DNA from: Gordionus sp. m RMFG-2023
Taxonomy: Eukaryota > Nematomorpha > Gordioida > Chordodea > Parachordodidae
NCBI RefSeq assembly: GCF_954871325.1
Contig: NC_088776.1
Coordinates: 27,948,508-28,012,507, forward strand
DNA: 64,000 nucleotides
Direction: 5' to 3'
The notes below the pieces were generated by a model. That model was not told the DNA's origin. It ran no database searches and saw nothing but the letters and a program-made list of their open reading frames with translations. The position numbers and the translations under genes are program-made. How positions within the stretch are numbered: position 1 is the stretch's first letter; each line of letters opens with the position of its first letter. Below, piece after piece: positions 58,625 through 64,000 of the stretch.

Positions 58625-58956
58625 CCATGAATGATTTGAAGCTCTTCCTAATGTCAATCTCTTTTGCTATCCCATTAGGAGTTGAGAGTAACCATAGGAT
58701 ATAGACTTGGCTGTTACCTATGTGTTCCCCATAAATGTAATGGGTCGCGAAAGATTCAGATTCTACGACATGGTTTAACCTGTTTATATTCTAAAGGCGG
58801 TGGTCATAGAGCTATTAACTCCGTAATCTCGAACAAATTAAGGTTAGTCAACTACCATGACCTTGTGAAACTCGTCCACTTATCCATGTCTGATGAAAAA
58901 AGACTAAATGGGCTCATAAACAGTCTTTGGTTTAGAGGAAAATACCTTATTTGAGA
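58625..58956 (+). pseudogene. Reverse-transcriptase family fragment, C-terminal part
   Basis: The readable frame contains RVTIGYRLGCYLCVPHKC (the GLRLG..C.PH.C block), a GLTCLYSKGGGHRAINSVI block (cysteine/histidine motif) and LVHLSMSDEKR followed by LWFRGKYL. These match the family described at 33165-34613 in order. It is broken and has no RT motifs or ends of its own. Confidence 0.6.
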
Positions 58957-59610
58957 TTTCACTTGTGTCTCCAATTTTTTTTTAACTCAAATTTTGAACC
59001 GCTTATTACAACTGAAAGGTCAAACAAAAATTAGAATAATTTTTTTAAGATTTTAGGTAAAAAAAAAACTTCTCAAATTAATGATGATCATGAATCCTTT
59101 TTCAATGTTACAATCAACTAAAAATTGTGGTATTTCGAGGCAACTCTCTTGGTTTCCTCTTATCTCAATAAGAGCCTTTTTTTGCGCGCCCCTTACCTTC
59201 CAATGTTTTTTAACTTATTTTTATCCTTTTTAAATTGTTTACCTAATTTTTTTAAAAAAATATTTTTTTTATTTTCATATAGATTTGTAGATCATGCTAT
59301 TTTTTAGAAAAAATAAAGAAATCATCAACAAATATATTATATTATTATATTATACATTATCTATAATATAAAAAAATTGTAAAATAAATTTTCACATAAA
59401 ATGAAGTACTCTTAAGTATAATAAAAAGGAATCTAAGTAAAATGATAAAGTTTTTATATTGAAAATAAAATAAAGAACTATGTTTTATGTTTTGAATAAT
59501 TTACATGTTTTCTTATATTAGATTTTATATATCTTTAGAGGCGTCACTAACCTTCACAATCTCAGGGGGGCTCAACTAAAAAAAATTTATGGGGGGTGCT
59601 GCCCCTATAC
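58957..59610. other. AT-rich DNA, nothing recognised
   Basis: No convincing gene. A G-rich patch near 59570-59600 abuts the next MITE. Confidence 0.4.
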
Positions 59611-59822
59611 TAGTATTGTTAAACGGCTCGTTTTGAGCCGATTTTTAAAACGGCCAACTCAATATTTTAGCCAGAAAATTATTACCTAAGCCTCGAGATT
59701 TCGCTAATAGATGTCCAAATCTTTGTTCCTTCCATATCTTCAGGCTTGCGTAATACTATTCTAGGTGAAATATTGAGTTAGCCGTTTTTAAAAATCGGCT
59801 CAAAACGAGCCGTTTAACAAAA
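59611..59822. repeat. Palindromic hAT-type MITE, copy 3
   Basis: Same TTGTTAAACGGCTCG ends as 16054 and 52369, with more changes. The central asymmetric segment is inverted relative to the other two copies. Confidence 0.8.
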
Positions 59823-59829
59823 GTACCCC

Positions 59830-60530
59830 ATACCCCCTATTTTGAGGCCAGGTTTTATATTAATATATTATACTTTTCTAATTAAAATTTGCAAATTCTG
59901 AACAATTATTCTGAATTTCATATTTTGTCATTTATTATGTAGAAATAATGAAGGCAAAACAATACAAAACATTTCTGAGGATAATATTTTTTTAATACAA
60001 AATGTTTATCCATTTATTAGAATAATAAATATTTTCGATTATCGATATAAAAAATTCGCATCTCAAGAATTACAAGTGATAAAAAAGTAATTCATACACT
60101 GCCTCAATTGATAATAGTTTTTAACCACACATGGCAATATAATTCTTAGCATAAAACTTATATACCGTTGTGTCACCATTTTAGACAATGTTTTAAAGAA
60201 TGGACGAATAAGGAAAAATTTGAGGTTTAACCAAATCAATAATTCTTGAAGAAGAGAATATTAATGACTAACCCAATTTATAAACCTATATGGTTGTTAA
60301 CTTCCTCTCAGATGTCATTATGAAAGATATAAGTAATCGAGAAAATTATTGTGGGATTATAAATTTCTAAAAGATAATCTTGCATTTTTAATGATATATA
60401 AACGACAAGACAGTTGAACATTATTGTTCATTTAAATTATGCGATCAAATGCTCTCAGCAGCAGGAGTAATAATCTTAAATTATAATAGCCAACAAAAAT
60501 AGATGCTGGTTAATTTGCAGTCATAGTCAT
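59830..60530 (+). repeat. ~700-bp dispersed repeat X, copy 2
   Basis: Inverted partner of 40171-40870. No coding, no clear termini. Confidence 0.7.
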
Positions 60531-60755
60531 GACACTCACGATGTAAACTCATATCATAATTTATTATGTTAGATAAATTGATAAAACAAAAACACTAAAA
60601 ATCTTTAGAAGAAATAATTATGCAAATATATTAAAGCCTTTAGTTATTTACACGGAAGGATGCCATATTAGAAATGAATCATTTAGTAACTAGAAAATAA
60701 GGACCAGAGTGGTATGATGATTTCAATTAAGATTTTATATATTGTTGCCGCACCA

Positions 60756-61318
60756 CAGCGTCTACATGAGCGGGAGGGGTAGGAACAGTTTGCATCCTAT
60801 TTTTCTGAGGGGGTAGGGGGTAAGCTGTTTTAATGGGTAGGATAAATTTTTTGGCGGGTTATCTATTAAATTTTGAGATGAAATAGGACAAAATTTAATG
60901 CTGTAAAAATTAATACTTTTATTATAGTATTATTATAATACAATTCATCGACCAAATAGATTGCAAACAATAATACACATTGTTTTCCAAATAAACTATC
61001 CTTTTAAATGTAATTTAAAAGGTTTAGATATTTCAGCAAGCTCATAATGCCATAATAATTAATTCATTGTAAATAATGGAGGTTTTAATTGAATGTATTA
61101 TCTAAAAAATATTCACAAAATATCGATAGTTGGTAGTAGAGATAGATTAATTTAAGTTATCCTTTATAAATTCTTTGAAATGAGTATCAATAAATAAATA
61201 GGTGAAAATAACAATAAAGAGACAAAGCCGCCGAAGGCGGCGGGAATTTTTTAGGGGGGTAGGCAAAAATTTTTGAAGGGGGTTTGCATCCAGTAAAAAT
61301 TTTATCATGTAGACGCTG
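60756..61318. mobile_element. CAGCGTCTACATG repeat, both ends present
   Basis: The left end CAGCGTCTACATGAGCGGG and right end CATGTAGACGCTG are inverted; GGGGGTAGG motifs sit inside each. No matching duplication was found, so it is either old or another superfamily. Related ends occur at 14461 and 58107. Confidence 0.55.
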
Positions 61319-62269
61319 AGTTGGTATATTATTTTAAAATAATATTATTTGTAATAATATCAAAATACGTATTAAAAATTTAACTCAAAACTGTTTTTCA
61401 AATAAGAAAAAAAATAGCTTTCCTAAAAAACGTTAAAAAAGGGAGAAGTAAATAAAGATAACTAATAAGGATTACATCCATTGTGGGATGATTAATAAGA
61501 TGTAATTTTAATAATATATTTTTATTGTATATAAACAGATAGCGTTAAAAAATTGAATGGAAATCGTCACTTATATTTATCATCAAAAGCATTGATCAGT
61601 AAAGTTCTTTATAATACTAACTGTGATATATTTTATAACTTTCAAATATGTCTTTAAAAGTAGCATCTTACCTATTATTTTGTTAACCAATTCTAAATAA
61701 TAAAGGATTATCAGCTATAATATGTCTGTCTAACTTTTTATAAAGAAATTTAATACACTTCCTTGAACCTTATAAATATTTTTAGGAAGAGGCATGGTAA
61801 ATTAAATTTAAAAATGGATTAGTGATTTTGAACTCGGATTATTAAATTTGTTAATTATCAATTATAAATTATTTATTTATTTAACATATATTTTTTTTAT
61901 AAATTTAAAATTATAATAACTAACTATTTATAAAAATATATATAATTACTAAATAAAAATAAAATATATATAAGTATCGAAGGCTCTAAAAAGAGCTAAA
62001 TTTAGTAATGAATGTGTTCCTAAAAAACAAGTATAATTATGTTTGTTGAATTTTTGTTCTAGAAATATAGATTCGCGGTATTCGTTTGTTATTTTAAATA
62101 TTTTTTTTTTAAATTTTTTAAAAAAAGTATGTTGACTGGGAAAAATGCAGTTAATTGATATGACTATCGGCTGAAATATAAATTTATTGTGTTTTGAATA
62201 TTTATTAATTTTTTATTTTCCCCGATAGTTAGAAGGTTAGAAATAATTGGGGGAGGAAAGAAAGAGACG
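61319..62269. other. AT-rich DNA with a short copy of the 26048 element
   Basis: Roughly 61650-61780 resembles 26750-26900. Otherwise nothing is recognised. Confidence 0.4.
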
Positions 62270-62600
62270 CAGGTTGCGTCTTAAATAAAGGATTTGCCTT
62301 TGAACCAGGGTGTACAGGTTAAATCGTCGTGTTTAAGACCATTTTGTAATGTAAGTTTAATTGTCAAGTATGTTGGAAATTTTTGCCTTATTAAATGCGT
62401 TATGGAAGATTTTTTTGATTTCTTTATGACAGAGATAGCGACCTTGATTACGGGTGCAGTTAAGGCTATGTAAAGCGTTAGGATGTACCGGTAAGTTACA
62501 TTGGTGGCATGTGTGTGGTTATGTAAGTGGACATCTTAGTCTAAATCCTATAGTAACTCTCAGTTGTTCGTTGATTAAGAGATTATCTAAGGTTAGGGTT
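62270..62600 (-). pseudogene. Reverse-transcriptase family fragment, cysteine-cluster part
   Basis: On the minus strand LRVTIGFRLRCPL is followed by HTCHQCNLPV, LHSLNC and a GRYLCHKEIKK block. This is the same cysteine/histidine order as at 58682 and 33690. Broken, with no RT motifs present. The fourth fragment of this family in the window. Confidence 0.6.
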
Positions 62601-63196
62601 ATAAAATAATTTAAATAATAAAAATCAATTAGGCTTCAACTGGTAATGCTAAATTGATATTTTGACATTATGATTGATATCCCAATTTCAACAGAGATTG
62701 TGTAAGCTGACATAGTGAAATATAATTTATATGTATTAATTTAATCTAATAATTATAATAGCACTCATTTAATAAAGACTTAGAGATTCTTATTAATTTT
62801 TAATTAATAAAATCAAATCTATATATAATACTTAATAGAATTATAAAATAAAATCGTTCAGGGGACTATCAAAAAAATTTATTTTTAGTTCAGGGGGATT
62901 ATAGGGAGCCAATAAAAAAAATTTGCTTCAGAATAAAAATATTATTTAAAAAATAATTATTTTTTAAAAAGTTCGGGTTTAGGTTGAGTAATTATCGATG
63001 GTTCGAAGGTTTTGGTTCGCAGCCTTTAAAAAATACTACTATTGTTTAATTCAAATTATATTGTTATTAATTCTTCTCTCTATGGAAGAATTTTAATGAT
63101 ATGTATTAATCTTTCCCGCACTTTAATGGACCAATCACAGAATTAGACGAAACTTTTGGTTGAATAAAATGCTTTAGCACGGCTTTTTTTAAGCAC
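62601..63196. other. Region upstream of the attractin gene
   Basis: AT-rich. An in-frame TGA at 63161-63163 precedes the attractin ATG, so the coding region does not extend further left without splicing. No promoter motif can be singled out. Confidence 0.5.
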
Positions 63197-64000
63197 ATGA
63201 TATATTTTATTCTATTAATAGTTGCAATTATTTATGAGTTCAATAAAATTATTATAATAACTGGAAGATTGCCTAATCATTGTTATAATTATACTTGTTA
63301 TAATGGATTTTGCTTCTTCAATACATGTATATGCAATCCTGGATGGACTGGATTGTATTGTGAAACTTGTTTTGGACGTATCAAGTTTTAATAGCACTTA
63401 AAAATATTCCCTTTATATCATATTTAGAATTACTAAAAACAAGGGTTATATTTCAGATGGCACTGGAAATTATAAGTTGATGTCTAACTGTACGTGGGTT
63501 ATAACTAATAAAAATGATAGGAATTATAAGAATAGTCATATTATACCTATTCGGCTTAGATTAAACTCCTTTTCAACAGAATGTGGTTGGGATTATTTGT
63601 ATATACATGATGGAGATTCTATATATTCCCCTTTAATTGGATCCTTTAGGTATCAATATTAATTAAAAACATTACTGTATTAAAATATATATTTATATCT
63701 AACTTTAAAACTAATGCATTTCTCTATAACTACTTTACTACATTATATTTGCTTACGAATATAATTTAAGTGGATCAAAATCATACCGAAACATTAGAAA
63801 TTTTCCTGATTTAGTGGCCAATAGTGGAACAGCATACATACACTTTTTCAGTGATGATTCATATGTAAAATCTGGATTCAACATATCATACTGGTATTTA
63901 TTTTTCAATTGTTAACTCCATTTATAAAATTTAAGGAATGGAAATGAATGCATATTATCCAATTGTTCTGGAAATGGAATTTGTTCAAATGGAAATTGTG
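63197..64000 (+). CDS. ATRN: Attractin-like membrane/secreted protein, 5' exons (partial)
   Basis: The exons are 63197-63384, 63428-63649, 63771-63893 and 63936 to beyond the edge. All three introns (43, 121, 42 bp) are GT-AG and the frame is kept. A hydrophobic N-terminus (YFILLIVAII) looks like a signal peptide. An EGF module follows (C-x4-C-x4-CFFNTCICNPGW-x4-C, residues ~29-55), then a CUB domain (DGTGNYK ... CTW ... FSTECGWDYLYIHDGDSIY ... IHFFSDDSY ... GFNISY), then a second EGF start (NCSGNGICSNGNC). The order and residues match the N-terminus of vertebrate attractin, e.g. the DHLYVYDGDSIYAPL and HFFSD blocks. Attractins are large single-pass receptors with kelch repeats further on; those lie outside the window. 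Whether it is ATRN or ATRNL1-like cannot be told here. Confidence 0.9.

Overview
The window is very AT-rich eukaryotic DNA and almost all of it is transposable-element sequence. The one host gene I recognise is the first part of an attractin (ATRN/ATRNL1-type) gene, running off the right edge from 63197. Attractins are animal proteins, so this is a metazoan. The introns are very small: 43, 121 and 42 bp in attractin, and 38 and 41 bp in an intact pogo/Tigger transposase gene. That points to a compact-intron invertebrate; I cannot name the species.

Layout: 464-2043 is a hAT element. 4229-8394 and 10061-12590 are a long and an internally deleted copy of one family with ~550 bp inverted termini, 4-bp target duplications and a DDD-type transposase, best matched by the Sola superfamily. 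14545-25994 is a Mutator-like element (MULE) with ~1 kb inverted termini built partly from a minisatellite and a perfect 9-bp target duplication. It has been filled by a GC-banded hAT MITE (itself carrying a palindromic MITE and a complete Tigger) and by a second hAT carrying an RTE-like LINE. 29912-34790 is another copy of that second hAT, holding a third hAT family and a G+C-richer reverse-transcriptase fragment. 36684-38287 repeats the third hAT family. 39055-43756 holds tandem repeats and an inverted dispersed repeat. 44198-48093 is a Tc1/mariner-IS630 element with a hAT inserted in its right terminus. 48316-53285 is a decayed ZMYM1-like hAT transposase split by a short LTR retrotransposon without recognisable genes. 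53600-63000 is MITEs, two more fragments of the same reverse-transcriptase family, and AT-rich DNA.

Nothing here forms an operon or pathway. The informative structure is the insertion history: exact target duplications, and empty sites visible in sister copies, allow a relative order of insertions. Several hAT families each carry their own short palindrome repeated near their ends. The Tigger gene is open over 494 codons once two tiny introns are removed. The Sola-like gene has two in-frame stops, and the remaining coding regions are fragments.
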